The notes beneath the pieces were generated by a model. That model saw nothing but the letters and a program-made list of their open reading frames with translations, was not told where the DNA came from and made no database searches. Made by a program: the position numbers and the translations under genes. A stretch of DNA of 64,000 nucleotides from Thalassotalea sp. G2M2-11 (lineage in GTDB: Bacteria > Pseudomonadota > Gammaproteobacteria > Enterobacterales > Alteromonadaceae), in NCBI RefSeq assembly GCF_017168195.1, contig NZ_JADNYL010000001.1:248001-312000 (forward strand). The letters are read 5' to 3'. Shown in pieces: positions 55,329 to 64,000 of this stretch; the stretch's first letter is position 1, and every line of letters starts with the position of its first letter.

Positions 55329-55589
55329 ATGGCGGTAGAAATATACAGTAAAATGACTTGTGGCTTTTGTATGAGAGCGAAAATGTTACTCAAACAAAAA
55401 GGGGTGGAATATAACGAAATTGATATTAGTTATGATCCTAAGCTACGTGAAGAAATGATCGAACGTAGCAATGGCGCCTATACGGTTCCACAAATCTTTA
55501 TCCATGACCAACATGTTGGTGGTTGTGATGATTTATACGCTCTACACGGTCAAAACCAACTCGATTTATGGTTGAATAAGTCGCTATAG
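55329..55589 (+). CDS. grxC: glutaredoxin 3
   Basis: The 86-residue product has the redox site CGFC at 11-14, the cis-proline stretch TVPQIF and the glutathione-binding GGCDDLYAL. It reduces disulfides at the cost of glutathione. AGG lies six bases from its ATG. It is 25 bases from yibN and 67 from secB in the expected order. Confidence 0.96.
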   Translation: MAVEIYSKMTCGFCMRAKMLLKQKGVEYNEIDISYDPKLREEMIERSNGAYTVPQIFIHDQHVGGCDDLYALHGQNQLDLWLNKSL

Positions 55590-55656
55590 CGTACTTGTTT
55601 TATCATTCAATATTTAAAATTTATCATGCGAAACGCATAGCAATAGGAAGAAGAAA

Positions 55657-56166
55657 ATGGCTGACGAAAACCAAAACAGCACCGAAGGTAATGCAGAACA
55701 AGCGGCGCCACAATTTGCAATTCAACGTGTTTACACCAAAGATATTTCTTTTGAAACTCCTAATTCTCCAGCTATTTTTCAACAAGAGTGGAAACCTGAG
55801 TTAAAATTAGACTTAGATACGCGTTCTGCGAAATTAACTGATGATACTTATGAAGTTGTATTAGCATTGACAGTGACTGCTACAGTAGGTGATCAAACGG
55901 CGTTTTTAGCGGAAGTACAACAAGCGGGTATTTTCACTATTGGTAATTTGCCTGCGTCACAACTGGCACACACTATTGGTGCATTTTGCCCATCTACTTT
56001 GTTCCCTTATGCACGTGAAGCAGTGGCGAGCTTAGTGAATCGTGGTTCATTCCCACAGATCAACTTAGCACCTGTTAATTTTGATGCTTTGTATGCGTCG
56101 TATGTCCAGCAACGTTCGCAAGAACAACAAGCTGAGCAAGCACCTGCAAGTTCAGAAACTCACTAA
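55657..56166 (+). CDS. secB: protein-export chaperone SecB
   Basis: The 169-residue product has the SecB core with [38 protein letters not shown], and the conserved FPYARE (residues around 125) and [11 protein letters not shown]. It holds pre-proteins unfolded for SecA at the Sec translocon. AGGAAG precedes its ATG; three bases separate its stop from gpsA. Confidence 0.97.
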   Translation: MADENQNSTEGNAEQAAPQFAIQRVYTKDISFETPNSPAIFQQEWKPELKLDLDTRSAKLTDDTYEVVLALTVTATVGDQTAFLAEVQQAGIFTIGNLPASQLAHTIGAFCPSTLFPYAREAVASLVNRGSFPQINLAPVNFDALYASYVQQRSQEQQAEQAPASSETH

Positions 56167-56169
56167 TCG

Positions 56170-57177
56170 ATGACTGAGCCATTGGCTAAAATTAGTGTGA
56201 TTGGTGCGGGATCGTATGGTACCGCACTGGCTATTTGTTTTGCGCGAAATGGTCACCAAACGCTTCTATGGGGCAGAAATACTGATCATGTTGAACAGAT
56301 GGCTAATACGCGTAGTAATGAAAAGTATTTGCCTGGCAGTTGCTTTCCCCAGGCATTAGCTTTGACAAGTGATTTATCACAAGCTGTGCAGGCGAGTGAT
56401 AATATTTTAGTGGTGGTACCAAGCCATGCGTTTGGTGACATGCTAAAACAAATTAAACCACTATTACGGTCAAATGCGAAAATTGCATGGGCAACTAAAG
56501 GTTTAGATCCCGATACAGGCAATTTATTACAAGATGTTGCTCGTGATATTCTCGGTGACGAGGTTTCTTTAGCGGTGCTTTCTGGCCCTACCTTTGCTAA
56601 GGAAATGGCAGCAGGGTTGCCGACAGCAATTTCATTATCATCTACTGATAACGCCTTTGTGAGTGAGTTGTCAGATTTACTGCATTGTGAAAAAACCTTC
56701 CGTGTCTACACCAATAATGATTTTGTTGGCGTACAACTAGGTGGTGCGGTTAAAAATGTTATCGCGATTGGGGCGGGTATGGCTGATGGTATTGGTTTTG
56801 GCGCCAATGCTCGTACAGCGTTGATCACTCGAGGCTTAGTTGAAATGACACGCTTAGGTGAGGCATTAAATGCTGAGCCTTCAACCTTTATGGGAATGGC
56901 AGGCTTAGGCGATTTAGTATTAACCTGTACCGATAATCAGTCACGTAATCGACGGTTTGGCTTAGCCTTAGGGCAAGGCAGTTCTGTTGAGCAGGCGATG
57001 GAAGATATTGGTCAAGTAGTTGAAGGTTATCGCAATACCAAAGAAGTCTATATGTTGGCGCAACGCTTAGGTGTTGAGATGCCAATAGTCGAGCAGGTTT
57101 ACCAAGTATTATATTGCAACAAAGAAGCACGAGTTGCGGCATCTGACTTATTATCTCGCGAACGGACATTTGAGTAG
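56170..57177 (+). CDS. gpsA: NAD(P)-dependent glycerol-3-phosphate dehydrogenase
   Basis: The 335-residue product has the nucleotide loop [10 protein letters not shown] and the family signatures GPTFAKEMA and [14 protein letters not shown] with the catalytic Lys. It makes sn-glycerol 3-phosphate for phospholipids. It begins three bases after secB and is last in the unit; a hairpin overlaps its stop codon. Confidence 0.97.
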   Translation: MTEPLAKISVIGAGSYGTALAICFARNGHQTLLWGRNTDHVEQMANTRSNEKYLPGSCFPQALALTSDLSQAVQASDNILVVVPSHAFGDMLKQIKPLLRSNAKIAWATKGLDPDTGNLLQDVARDILGDEVSLAVLSGPTFAKEMAAGLPTAISLSSTDNAFVSELSDLLHCEKTFRVYTNNDFVGVQLGGAVKNVIAIGAGMADGIGFGANARTALITRGLVEMTRLGEALNAEPSTFMGMAGLGDLVLTCTDNQSRNRRFGLALGQGSSVEQAMEDIGQVVEGYRNTKEVYMLAQRLGVEMPIVEQVYQVLYCNKEARVAASDLLSRERTFE

Positions 57178-57197
57178 CGCTCGCGTTACTCAAATGT
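57166..57197. terminator. hairpin between convergent gpsA and trmL
   Basis: Arms ACATTTGAGTA (57166-57176) and TACTCAAATGT (57187-57197) are exact reverse complements; with a G-U pair the stem extends inwards to a CTCG loop. The gpsA stop lies inside the left arm. There is no strong U-run on either side, so it may be a weak bidirectional terminator. Confidence 0.5.
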
Positions 57198-57213
57198 TTA
57201 ATTACGTTAAGCG

Positions 57214-57678
57214 TTAAACTGAGCCAGCAAACCCTAATTGACGCCAAGCCTCAAATATAATAACAGCTGTCGCGTTAGACAGGTTCATGCTTCTACTACC
57301 TTCAAGCATAGGAATGCGAATTTTATCCTGTTGGGGAATTTGTTGCCTAACTTCATCGGGTAAACCAGCTGTTTCTGAGCCCATTAAAATATAGTCACCT
57401 TCAGCAAAGCTTACATCTCCATAATAATTACTCGCTTTTGTGGTGATGGCTAATACTCGTTTTGGTTGTTCTGCTTCAAGAAAAGCTTGGTAATTGCTGT
57501 GACGTTTTATCGCAGCAAATTCATGATAGTCTAATCCTGCGCGGCGAAGTTTTTTATCATCTAGATCAAAGCCTAATGGCTCAATAAGGTGTAACCTAAA
57601 ACCTGTATTGGCGCATAATCGAATAATGTTGCCAGTATTAGGTGGAATTTGTGGCTGAAAAAGCACAACGTCTAACAT
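57214..57678 (-). CDS. trmL: tRNA (cytidine/uridine-34-2'-O)-methyltransferase
   Basis: The 154-residue product is a small SPOUT methyltransferase. It begins [20 protein letters not shown] and has MGSETAGLP and a C-terminal MRSMNLS-like knot ([19 protein letters not shown]). It methylates the ribose of the wobble base of some leucine tRNAs. The frame opens at 57729, but ATG 57678 begins the conserved core and has AAGAGA upstream. Confidence 0.95.
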   Translation of the reverse strand: MLDVVLFQPQIPPNTGNIIRLCANTGFRLHLIEPLGFDLDDKKLRRAGLDYHEFAAIKRHSNYQAFLEAEQPKRVLAITTKASNYYGDVSFAEGDYILMGSETAGLPDEVRQQIPQQDKIRIPMLEGSRSMNLSNATAVIIFEAWRQLGFAGSV

Positions 57679-57799
57679 CTGATAATCTCTTGAGAAAAAT
57701 TCGATATAATTATACCTTGCGCATAGCATAGAACAAACATAGATAGCTATTAATTAACGCAGTTAGTAGTAACGATAGATGATTTGATACAGGAAGTTT

Positions 57800-58711
57800 A
57801 TGAATTCAACTAAACAAACCTATGACTTTTGGGTTCGATTGGCGGCCCTTTCTGCAACTGCGGTTGCTTTAGTATTGGTGGTGTTAAAGTTATATGCCTG
57901 GCTAATGACAGATGCAAGTGCCATGTTAGCCTCGGCGACTGATTCCATGTTAGATTTATTTGCTTCGCTGATGAATGTGGTGATTTTACGTTTTGCTTTA
58001 GCACCGGCGGATCAAGAACATAAATTTGGTCATGGGAAGGCCGAAAGTTTGGCGGGCTTAGTGCAAGCCGCTTTTGTTTTGGGGTCTGCGCTGTTATTGA
58101 TTATCAACGGTGTTGAGCGGGTGATCACCCCAAAAGCGATAGTGCATAGTGAAGTAGGGATTTGGGTCAGTATTATTGCTATCGTATTAACGTTAGCTTT
58201 AGTGGTTTTACAAAAAATAGTCATTGCAAAGACGAAATCATTAGCGATCAGTGCTGATTCATTACATTATCAATCAGATCTCATCTTAAATTTAGGCGTG
58301 TTAGCGGCACTGTTTTTAAGCCAAGGCTATTGGGATAAAGCCGATGGTGTTTTTACCTTGATAGTGGGTATTCACTTAATGCTTGGTGCAGGAAAAATTA
58401 TATGGATGAGTGTACATCACCTCATGGATCATGAACTTTCAGCCGAAGAAGTCGATAAAATAAAAGCAATCATTTTAACCCATGACAAAGCATTGGGTAT
58501 GCATGAATTGCGGACAAGACAAGCGGGGCATCAACGCTTTATTCAGTTTCACTTAGAACTTGATGATGACTTATCCCTGCTTGAAGCTCATAGCATAGGG
58601 GAGACGATTGAAAAAGAGATTGAGCAAGCCTTAGCCCCTTGTGAAGTGTTTATTCACCACGACCCATCTTCCGTGGTTGATCATGAGTTGCGAACCAAAG
58701 AAATAATTTAA
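57800..58711 (+). CDS. fieF: cation diffusion facilitator, FieF-like
   Basis: The 303-residue product has six membrane helices with the metal-site residues in DSMLDLFASLMN and SADSLHYQSDLILN, and a cytoplasmic C-terminal domain with HELRTRQAGHQRFIQFHLELD. CDF proteins of this type export Fe(II), Zn(II) or Cd(II) in exchange for protons. AGGAAG lies before the ATG. The FieF symbol reflects length and motifs; the metal preference is not certain. Confidence 0.9.
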   Translation: MNSTKQTYDFWVRLAALSATAVALVLVVLKLYAWLMTDASAMLASATDSMLDLFASLMNVVILRFALAPADQEHKFGHGKAESLAGLVQAAFVLGSALLLIINGVERVITPKAIVHSEVGIWVSIIAIVLTLALVVLQKIVIAKTKSLAISADSLHYQSDLILNLGVLAALFLSQGYWDKADGVFTLIVGIHLMLGAGKIIWMSVHHLMDHELSAEEVDKIKAIILTHDKALGMHELRTRQAGHQRFIQFHLELDDDLSLLEAHSIGETIEKEIEQALAPCEVFIHHDPSSVVDHELRTKEII

Positions 58712-58720
58712 TAACGGGGA

Positions 58721-59767
58721 TTATTGCTCAAGCCATTTTTTAATGGCTCTGAGTGCTTGCTCTCGATAACTATCTTGTTCAAATAATATTTCGTGATAGG
58801 CGTCTTCGATAACAATCAATGACTGACAAGTATCGGATCTGACTTGGTTTAGTGCAGAACAAAACGCTTTTTGAGCTTGATTATCAACAATTGTATCTTT
58901 GCCTGCTTGTAAAATGGTTAAAGGAGTCGTGATTTTATCAAGTTCAGCAAATAACTGCTGGTGAGCTGTTAACGCTTGTTTGAGCCAATTGAAAGTGACG
59001 CCGCCAAGTTGTAACTCCGGAACTTGTTGATATAAATCGATAAATGCTTGGTATCTTTCTGGTGAGTGCATCAGTTTATTGTCGGCAAATGCAATACTTT
59101 GATAGTCACCTTGACCGAGAAAATACCATGCATCATTACTGATTAAGGTATTTAAAAACAGGCCTCCTTCAACCAGCCATTTTGCGAGCCATAAAGGTAA
59201 GCCACCACTGTTAATGGCAATCATAGGTGAAGATAACAAGGCTGTGCTAATAGTATTTGGATACTTCTGTATCATTCGCAGCGTTATCGCTCCCCCCATA
59301 GAATGCGCCAGTACTTTGGGTAAGGCATGGCTTTGGCAGTAACGCGGAATGATCTTGTCAATAAAGTAGTGTAGATCATCTGCATAGTCATCAAAATGCT
59401 TTACGTAGCCCTTAAAACGATTCGCTAATAGTCGCTCAGACAAGCCTTGCCCGCGATGATCAATAATGAATAAATTGATTTTCTGCTGGAACAATTCATA
59501 GGCTAGCTCTTGATATTTTAAATAACTTTCAGAGCGACCAGGAGAGATCACTAGGCACTGTGCTTGGGGCTGGTGAATAAATGCGGCATAATTAATGCGT
59601 TTATCGTCCACCCCCTGAAAAGAGGAAAAGATACCTGCTTGCCAAAATTGTTGAATAGCATCATTTTGTTCTTGAGGTTGTGCTTGAGAAAATTGTGATG
59701 AATGAGTCATAAATGAAACAACAATAGTGCAAACTGGTAAAACGATAAGCAGTAAACGTTTTAACAT
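58721..59767 (-). CDS. alpha/beta hydrolase, lysophospholipase-like
   Basis: The 348-residue product has an N-terminal hydrophobic segment (about 3-18), the nucleophile loop AHSMGG (typical G-x-S-x-G variant), IDHRGQGLS before it and a catalytic-type YHEILFE His near the C-terminus. It resembles PldB-type monoglyceride or lysophospholipid hydrolases. The N-terminus may be a signal or an anchor. It lies 13 bases from the kinase gene and might be in the same transcript. Confidence 0.88.
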   Translation of the reverse strand: MLKRLLLIVLPVCTIVVSFMTHSSQFSQAQPQEQNDAIQQFWQAGIFSSFQGVDDKRINYAAFIHQPQAQCLVISPGRSESYLKYQELAYELFQQKINLFIIDHRGQGLSERLLANRFKGYVKHFDDYADDLHYFIDKIIPRYCQSHALPKVLAHSMGGAITLRMIQKYPNTISTALLSSPMIAINSGGLPLWLAKWLVEGGLFLNTLISNDAWYFLGQGDYQSIAFADNKLMHSPERYQAFIDLYQQVPELQLGGVTFNWLKQALTAHQQLFAELDKITTPLTILQAGKDTIVDNQAQKAFCSALNQVRSDTCQSLIVIEDAYHEILFEQDSYREQALRAIKKWLEQ

Positions 59768-59780
59768 TTAATCCATTGCC

Positions 59781-61172
59781 TTAATGATTAAGCTGTTTAA
59801 TTGGTAATTCTAGAGTAATCGTTAGCCCGCCGCTATGATTATTTGCTGCCTGAATGCTACCATGGTGAAGGTCTACGGCTTGTTTGGCTATTGCAAGCCC
59901 AAGCCCTGTACCTCCTGTGTCTCTATCGCGTGCATCCGATACGCGATAAAACGGGGTAAATAACTTGGCTAATAGAGATTCATCGACTCCAATGCCATCA
60001 TCGGCAATAGCGATTCGTATGCTGTCATTTAACACCGAGGTGGTAATGGTAATAGTACCGTTTTGTTGGCAATACTTAATGGCATTAATAATAATGTTAT
60101 TGATAGCACTGCCTAATAATGATGCATTGCCATCAAGCTGTAATGTACCTGCGTTATTCAAGTGAATGGTAATCGCTTTTTCTTCGGCGATAAGCTGATT
60201 ATCCTCAATCACTTTTTCAATTAATTGGCTTAAGTTAATTTCATTAATTTCAATGGCCTGAAAGTTATTTTCCATACGCGATAATGATAAGATATTGCTG
60301 ATCATGCTATCAAGTTGGGTAACTTCTTGCTCGCAGCGTAATAGGTGCTTATCGACAGTAGGATTATTATGATTGGCTTGTTGAATAAGCCCTAATGTCA
60401 TTTGCAGACGAGTCATGGGAGAGCGTAATTCATGCGAGACATCTGCAAGTAAGCGTTGATGGGCATTAATGTTGTTTTCAAGTTTTTCCGCCATTTGATT
60501 GAAGCTAGTAGCCATTTCTCCAATTTCATCACTGCGTTTAACGGCCTTGCCTACCCGAGTATCATAATGTCCATTGCCGATGGCTTTTGATGCTTTTTTG
60601 ATTGCGATTAATGGGCTCGTGAGGGTACGGGCTAATATCCAACAAAATAAGAAACTGATCACGAAAGGGATCAAGTATCTTATCCACATGGGGAGTTGCA
60701 TAATAATCGAGCCAATAGCCGGTGGTCTGGTGCGATGGGTGATATAGAGTAGGTAGTCTTTGCCTTGAATGTTGATGGTTTTAGGTCCAGTTAAGCGGAC
60801 AAAAGGAAACTGGATCGTGCTGACATTACTTAAGTTATTTTTCTCTAAAAAATGCTGAATACCTCTAAGGTGCCTTTTAGCATTAGCGTAAACAGTGGAA
60901 GAATCATTCTCTTTCAATAATAAATTAACATTATTTGGCATGGGAATGTGCTTAAGTAGCGACTCAACGCTGCTCGGTTGTTTATGATCAATTCTTTTGC
61001 TAATGCGCTGTAGTTGCCGTAAATCGCTAGGCTCAACGGGGACTATAATACTTTCTTGTTCTAACTGAATGGAGACAAAGCGGGTAATTGAAATGGATAA
61101 AATAGTGATCAGCCAGAAGGAAAGAAAGAGTTTAACCGCGATTGAGGATAGATATTTTTTAATAAATGTCAT
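59781..61172 (-). CDS. CpxA-like envelope-stress sensor histidine kinase
   Basis: The 463-residue product has two membrane helices (about 12-32 and 155-178) around a periplasmic domain, then a HAMP linker, the H-box VSHELRSPMTRL and an ATPase domain with NIIINAIKY (N-box), DDGIGV and GTGLGLAIAK. The membrane and loop layout is that of CpxA. ATG 61172 lies four bases beyond the stop of the response regulator, so the two are co-translated; the frame start at 61295 would overlap the regulator gene. The divergent gene at 62023 is a Spy/CpxP-like protein, which supports this assignment. Confidence 0.85.
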   Translation of the reverse strand: MTFIKKYLSSIAVKLFLSFWLITILSISITRFVSIQLEQESIIVPVEPSDLRQLQRISKRIDHKQPSSVESLLKHIPMPNNVNLLLKENDSSTVYANAKRHLRGIQHFLEKNNLSNVSTIQFPFVRLTGPKTINIQGKDYLLYITHRTRPPAIGSIIMQLPMWIRYLIPFVISFLFCWILARTLTSPLIAIKKASKAIGNGHYDTRVGKAVKRSDEIGEMATSFNQMAEKLENNINAHQRLLADVSHELRSPMTRLQMTLGLIQQANHNNPTVDKHLLRCEQEVTQLDSMISNILSLSRMENNFQAIEINEINLSQLIEKVIEDNQLIAEEKAITIHLNNAGTLQLDGNASLLGSAINNIIINAIKYCQQNGTITITTSVLNDSIRIAIADDGIGVDESLLAKLFTPFYRVSDARDRDTGGTGLGLAIAKQAVDLHHGSIQAANNHSGGLTITLELPIKQLNH

Positions 61173-61176
61173 GGGG

Positions 61177-61875
61177 TTACTCGCCTGAAAGAAAGATATA
61201 GCCGGCACCACGCACAGTTTTAACTTTATCGTCAGAGCAATGGACTGCAAATTTTCGGCGGATATTACTGACATGCATATCAATACTGCGATCAAAAGGG
61301 CTTAGCTTTCGCTGTAATACTTGTTCAGAGATTGTCTGTTTACTAACGATTTGGCCTACGTTTTCCATCAATAAAGTAAGTACTTGATATTCTGTGCCAG
61401 TTAACTCGATACTCTGTTGATGACAAAATACTTCGCGCGTTGTCGGTTTAACTTCTATCTGATTAACGAGTAATTGCTTGCAGGATTGTTGCTGTGTTTG
61501 TGTTTTTTCAATTCGTCGTAAAATGGCATTGATCCGTGCCAATAACTCTCTATGTTGAAAAGGTTTAGCGAGATAATCGTCAGCGCCGAGATTTAAACCT
61601 AGTACTTTATCGGCTTCATCACCTTTAGCGGTCAGCATAAGTATCGGAGTGCTATGCGTGCCGCCTAAGGCTTTAAGTACTTCAAAGCCCGTTAAACCTG
61701 GCATCATGACATCAAGCAATATTAATGAATAATTGTTTTCTCTGGCTAAGCTAAGACCTGATAAACCATCATGACAGCAAGATATCTGGAAACCTTCTTG
61801 GGCTAAATACTCACTGAGTAGTGCAGTCAGTGCTTTATCATCGTCAATAATCAATAAGTGTTTATCTTGTTTCAT
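61177..61875 (-). CDS. CpxR-like response regulator
   Basis: The 232-residue product is an OmpR-family regulator with phospho-acceptor Asp55 (LILLDVMMPG), the receiver switch LTAKGDEADKVLGLNLGADDYLAKPF and a winged-helix C-terminal domain (LTGTEYQVLTLLMENVG, VSNIRRKF). It probably binds the GTAAA-N6-GTAAA site 64-79 bases upstream and controls itself and the divergent CpxP-like gene. Confidence 0.88.
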   Translation of the reverse strand: MKQDKHLLIIDDDKALTALLSEYLAQEGFQISCCHDGLSGLSLARENNYSLILLDVMMPGLTGFEVLKALGGTHSTPILMLTAKGDEADKVLGLNLGADDYLAKPFQHRELLARINAILRRIEKTQTQQQSCKQLLVNQIEVKPTTREVFCHQQSIELTGTEYQVLTLLMENVGQIVSKQTISEQVLQRKLSPFDRSIDMHVSNIRRKFAVHCSDDKVKTVRGAGYIFLSGE

Positions 61876-61938
61876 CGTTACGTAATACCTTGTTGCTCTT
61901 CGTTAATAATACACAAATTGGCAAACAGAAGAGTTAAC

Positions 61939-61954
61939 TTTACAGAACATTTAC
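61939..61954 (-). promoter_or_regulatory. CpxR-box-like site between cpxR-like and cpxP-like genes
   Basis: On the minus strand GTAAA, six bases, GTAAA. The Escherichia coli CpxR box is GTAAA-N5-GTAAA with spacing tolerated from 4 to 8 in relatives. It lies in the 147-base divergent region. Confidence 0.7.
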
Positions 61955-62022
61955 ACTGCTTTGCGTTTCTTTGCATTGCAATGGTTACACTGTACTTGAT
62001 AATTAATTAAGGAGTGTAAACC

Positions 62023-62496
62023 ATGAAAAAAATCAATAATACGCTAACCGTTGCAGCTTTCATTGCCATGATAGCTTCATCTGTTTCTTTTAATAGTTAT
62101 GCCCATAAAGGGGGAGATGAAATGCCTCAAGAGCACCAAGGGTCTCATCACAAGCCGTTTTCAGTTGGGGCTAAGTTAAAGCAATTAAACCGATTAGTTG
62201 ACTTGAGCGATGAGCAGAAACAACAAATTAAAGCGATATTTATTCAGAGTAAAGCGGAGATGAAAACTCATCAAGCTTCAAAAAAAGATTTTAAAGAGCA
62301 ACTTAGCTCGCTTATGGCTGCCGCGGTTTTTGATGAGCAAGCATTTTTGAACTTACATCATCAATATCATGAGCAGTTTACTGCAGGCGCATTAACACGA
62401 GCTAAAACCCGACATAAAGTGTTGCAAGTATTAACAGCTGAACAACGAGAAATCGTACAAAAAATGAAACACCGAGCTAAAAAGCTAACGCATTAA
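62023..62496 (+). CDS. Spy/CpxP family periplasmic protein
   Basis: The 157-residue product has a signal peptide (cleaved near NSYA) and a helical LTXXQ-type body with LSDEQKQQIKAI and LTAEQREIVQKM. Such proteins act as periplasmic chaperones or as negative regulators of CpxA. AAGGAG stands before the ATG. It is divergent from the CpxR-like gene and has a CpxR-box-like site in its upstream region. Its 3' end overlaps that of the convergent M56 gene by 12 bases. Confidence 0.88.
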   Translation: MKKINNTLTVAAFIAMIASSVSFNSYAHKGGDEMPQEHQGSHHKPFSVGAKLKQLNRLVDLSDEQKQQIKAIFIQSKAEMKTHQASKKDFKEQLSSLMAAAVFDEQAFLNLHHQYHEQFTAGALTRAKTRHKVLQVLTAEQREIVQKMKHRAKKLTH

Positions 62497-64000
62497 GCTG
62501 AATGAAAATATTTTAGACATACTGCTTTCTATCGGCTTACCATTGTATTTTGCTGGTAGAAAGCGCCATTTAGATAATGCATTACGAATTGCATTTCGGA
62601 AATAATTCACCTTACTTTTTTCCTCAAATACAATATCTTTCACCCTACCTTGCTTATCTATGGTGAAATTAATTTTTACATCAAGCTCAAGACCGCGACG
62701 TTTAGCATTTGTGGGATAACGAGGATCCGGAGAAGCGATGATCTCAGCGGGCTTACGAATATTAACCGTTTGCTTTTGTTCAGGTTGTTGAGCCCGAGTA
62801 ATAGTGTAGCGGGGGCGTTTTTTAATTGGTTTTGGGCTTGTTTTAGCTGGCGCAACTGCTACAGGCTTATTTTCGCTCTGGTTATCTTGGTATGTGGGAG
62901 TGTTGACCAGATCTGCAACCTGTTCTGCATATGGATTATGGATCTGCGATTTTTGTCGATGAGAATCTGTTCGTTCAAATGCTTGATCCGCTGTTGATTG
63001 TTCCATTTGCTCGGTTAACAGTTGTTCAGTTACTGAACTCTTGGAAGATTTACTGGTATTTTGCTCAACCGTTAAAGCAATAAGTTGTTCATCTTCTGTT
63101 GATGCTTGAGCTGATAAAGCTTGATTACCCGTCTCATCTGTCGTGGAAGTCACTGGTTTGTCAGCGAGCTTGACTACTTTTTCTACCGCAGAATTTTTGT
63201 CTTTAATTATGGTTTGTTTCGCGGTAGCGATAACCTGTTCATCTGGCTCGACTAATCCTTCTTTATCTTTTTGTAACAGTAAACGGGCGATAGAAGTTGC
63301 TGACAAACTACCAGCTGAAACGGGTTTCTTTTGAATAAAATCGTTGGCTGTTTGAAAGAATGAAATATGGCCAGACGTGAGGTCGATAACGTTAGCGTTC
63401 AAATAAGGTTTGATAAATACCGCCACCACAGAAAAAACAATTAATACCGTGGCTAAAAACTTTCCAGAATCATTTTTGGCAGAGCAATGATGCTGATCAA
63501 CCAATCGTACAACGCGTTGTTTTAGATCGCCGCCAGAAGCCGCCATCGCCATATTGGGGATAGCGTGATGCCTGTGTTGATGACATAACGATGCGGTATC
63601 TGCTAATGTTCTTGCGTATGCAATAGGGTTACCACTGATCTTAACTGCTACATCATCACTGCAATATTCTCTTTCGTTGCGCATTTGTTTTGATATCCAG
63701 CTGACCGCAGGATGGAAAAATAACAGGGTTTCGACAATCGTCTGTATAAAGTTAACCAGGTAATCATGTCGGCGCACATGGGCTAATTCATGCAAAATTA
63801 ACATGTCCAGCTGTGCAGGCGTTAAACCTGATAACATCGAGGCAGGGATCAACACCACAGGCTTTAACCAACCAAGTGCCATAGGAATATCAGTTTGTAA
63901 TGAGATCAGTAAACGAGGTGTTTTACGCAGACCCACTTTTCGTACTAATTCAGCAAATCGTTCTGTCAGTTCTTGCGTCGGTGCCATTGATGCCACTTGA
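62485..64000 (-). CDS. BlaR1/M56 family metallopeptidase with C-terminal TonB domain (5' end outside window)
   Basis: The frame is open to the window end, so the N-terminal membrane part is missing. The visible ~504 residues have a zinc peptidase site HELAHVRRHD, a second-ligand region REYCSDDVAV, a membrane helix (LATVLIVFSVVAVFI), a long polar linker rich in Glu, Gln, Ser and Lys, and a TonB C-terminal domain (DPRYPTNAKRRG, KWRFLPAKYNGKPI). M56-TonB fusions are known in proteobacteria and may link a periplasmic stimulus to proteolysis; the partner repressor would lie beyond the window. It overlaps the Spy/CpxP-like gene by 12 bases at the 3' end. Confidence 0.9.
   Translation of the reverse strand, partial: QVASMAPTQELTERFAELVRKVGLRKTPRLLISLQTDIPMALGWLKPVVLIPASMLSGLTPAQLDMLILHELAHVRRHDYLVNFIQTIVETLLFFHPAVSWISKQMRNEREYCSDDVAVKISGNPIAYARTLADTASLCHQHRHHAIPNMAMAASGGDLKQRVVRLVDQHHCSAKNDSGKFLATVLIVFSVVAVFIKPYLNANVIDLTSGHISFFQTANDFIQKKPVSAGSLSATSIARLLLQKDKEGLVEPDEQVIATAKQTIIKDKNSAVEKVVKLADKPVTSTTDETGNQALSAQASTEDEQLIALTVEQNTSKSSKSSVTEQLLTEQMEQSTADQAFERTDSHRQKSQIHNPYAEQVADLVNTPTYQDNQSENKPVAVAPAKTSPKPIKKRPRYTITRAQQPEQKQTVNIRKPAEIIASPDPRYPTNAKRRGLELDVKINFTIDKQGRVKDIVFEEKSKVNYFRNAIRNALSKWRFLPAKYNGKPIESSMSKIFSFSLMR

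Noticed and set aside
55626-55640. Hairpin ATGCG-AAA-CGCAT in the secB leader, which is also a four-codon ATG CGA AAC GCA TAG frame
   Set aside because: The stem is only five bases and the frame has no ribosome site; probably coincidence.
57679-57729. Longer N-terminus for trmL from 57729
   Set aside because: The conserved protein starts at ATG 57678 with a ribosome site; the extra 17 residues have no family support.

Overview
The window looks like a chromosomal segment of a low-GC marine gammaproteobacterium, probably order Alteromonadales and perhaps a Colwellia/Thalassotalea relative. I infer this from protein character and from the housekeeping blocks yibN-grxC-secB-gpsA and gpmI-envC-yibQ; I could not run a search. 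No tRNA, rRNA, insertion sequence, integrase or CRISPR array was seen, and no gene-free stretch exceeds about 225 bases.

About 50 kb (1.3-51 kb) forms one exopolysaccharide locus of the exosortase A (XrtA)/PEP-CTERM type. 0-1.3 kb: 3' end of an RND efflux permease. 1.3-8.6 kb (+): the PrsK/PrsR sensor kinase and sigma-54 activator, a large TPR protein, and a PEP-CTERM substrate protein. 8.7-14.4 kb (-): ATPase, outer-membrane barrel, tyrosine autokinase, chain-length determinant and Wza-like export lipoprotein. 14.6-18.5 kb (+): the initiating sugar-phosphate transferase and two paralogous QueC-like PP-loop proteins. 18.5-31.2 kb (-): ten genes for an asparagine-synthetase-like protein, an ATP-grasp ligase, deacetylases, glycosyltransferases, a PaaK-like adenylate-forming enzyme, flippase, polymerase/ligase and an acyltransferase. 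31.4-35.9 kb (+): a glycosyltransferase, a secreted protein of unknown function and an acyltransferase-3/SGNH protein. 36-46.7 kb (-): a glycosyltransferase, a second PEP-CTERM protein, exosortase, the PrsT lipoprotein, a ThiF-like E1 enzyme, a LuxI-fold acyltransferase, and a dehydrogenase plus epimerase expected to make UDP-GalNAcA. 46.9-51 kb: patatin, S1C protease, UDP-GlcA epimerase and UDP-glucose dehydrogenase.

The proposed scheme is this. Nucleotide sugars, including uronic acids, are built onto undecaprenyl phosphate. The repeat unit is flipped, polymerised and exported through the Wzz/BY-kinase/Wza-like machinery. PEP-CTERM proteins are exported, processed by the exosortase and associate with the polymer. 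Both PEP-CTERM genes have a -24/-12 (sigma-54) promoter with exact GG-N10-GC spacing. Each is preceded by a nearly identical 17-bp element, TGTCAG-W-T7-ACA, which is a good candidate PrsR site. The most unusual part of the locus is its set of carboxylate- or ATP-activating enzymes (two PP-loop proteins, a Cys-less AsnB-like protein, ATP-grasp, PaaK-like, ThiF-like). These suggest amide or aminoacyl decoration of the polymer.

51-64 kb is mostly conserved core: yibQ, envC, gpmI, yibN-like rhodanese, grxC, secB, gpsA, trmL, fieF and an alpha/beta hydrolase. It ends in a CpxRA-like envelope-stress system with a divergent Spy/CpxP-like gene sharing a CpxR-box-like site, and a BlaR1/M56-TonB protein cut by the window end.
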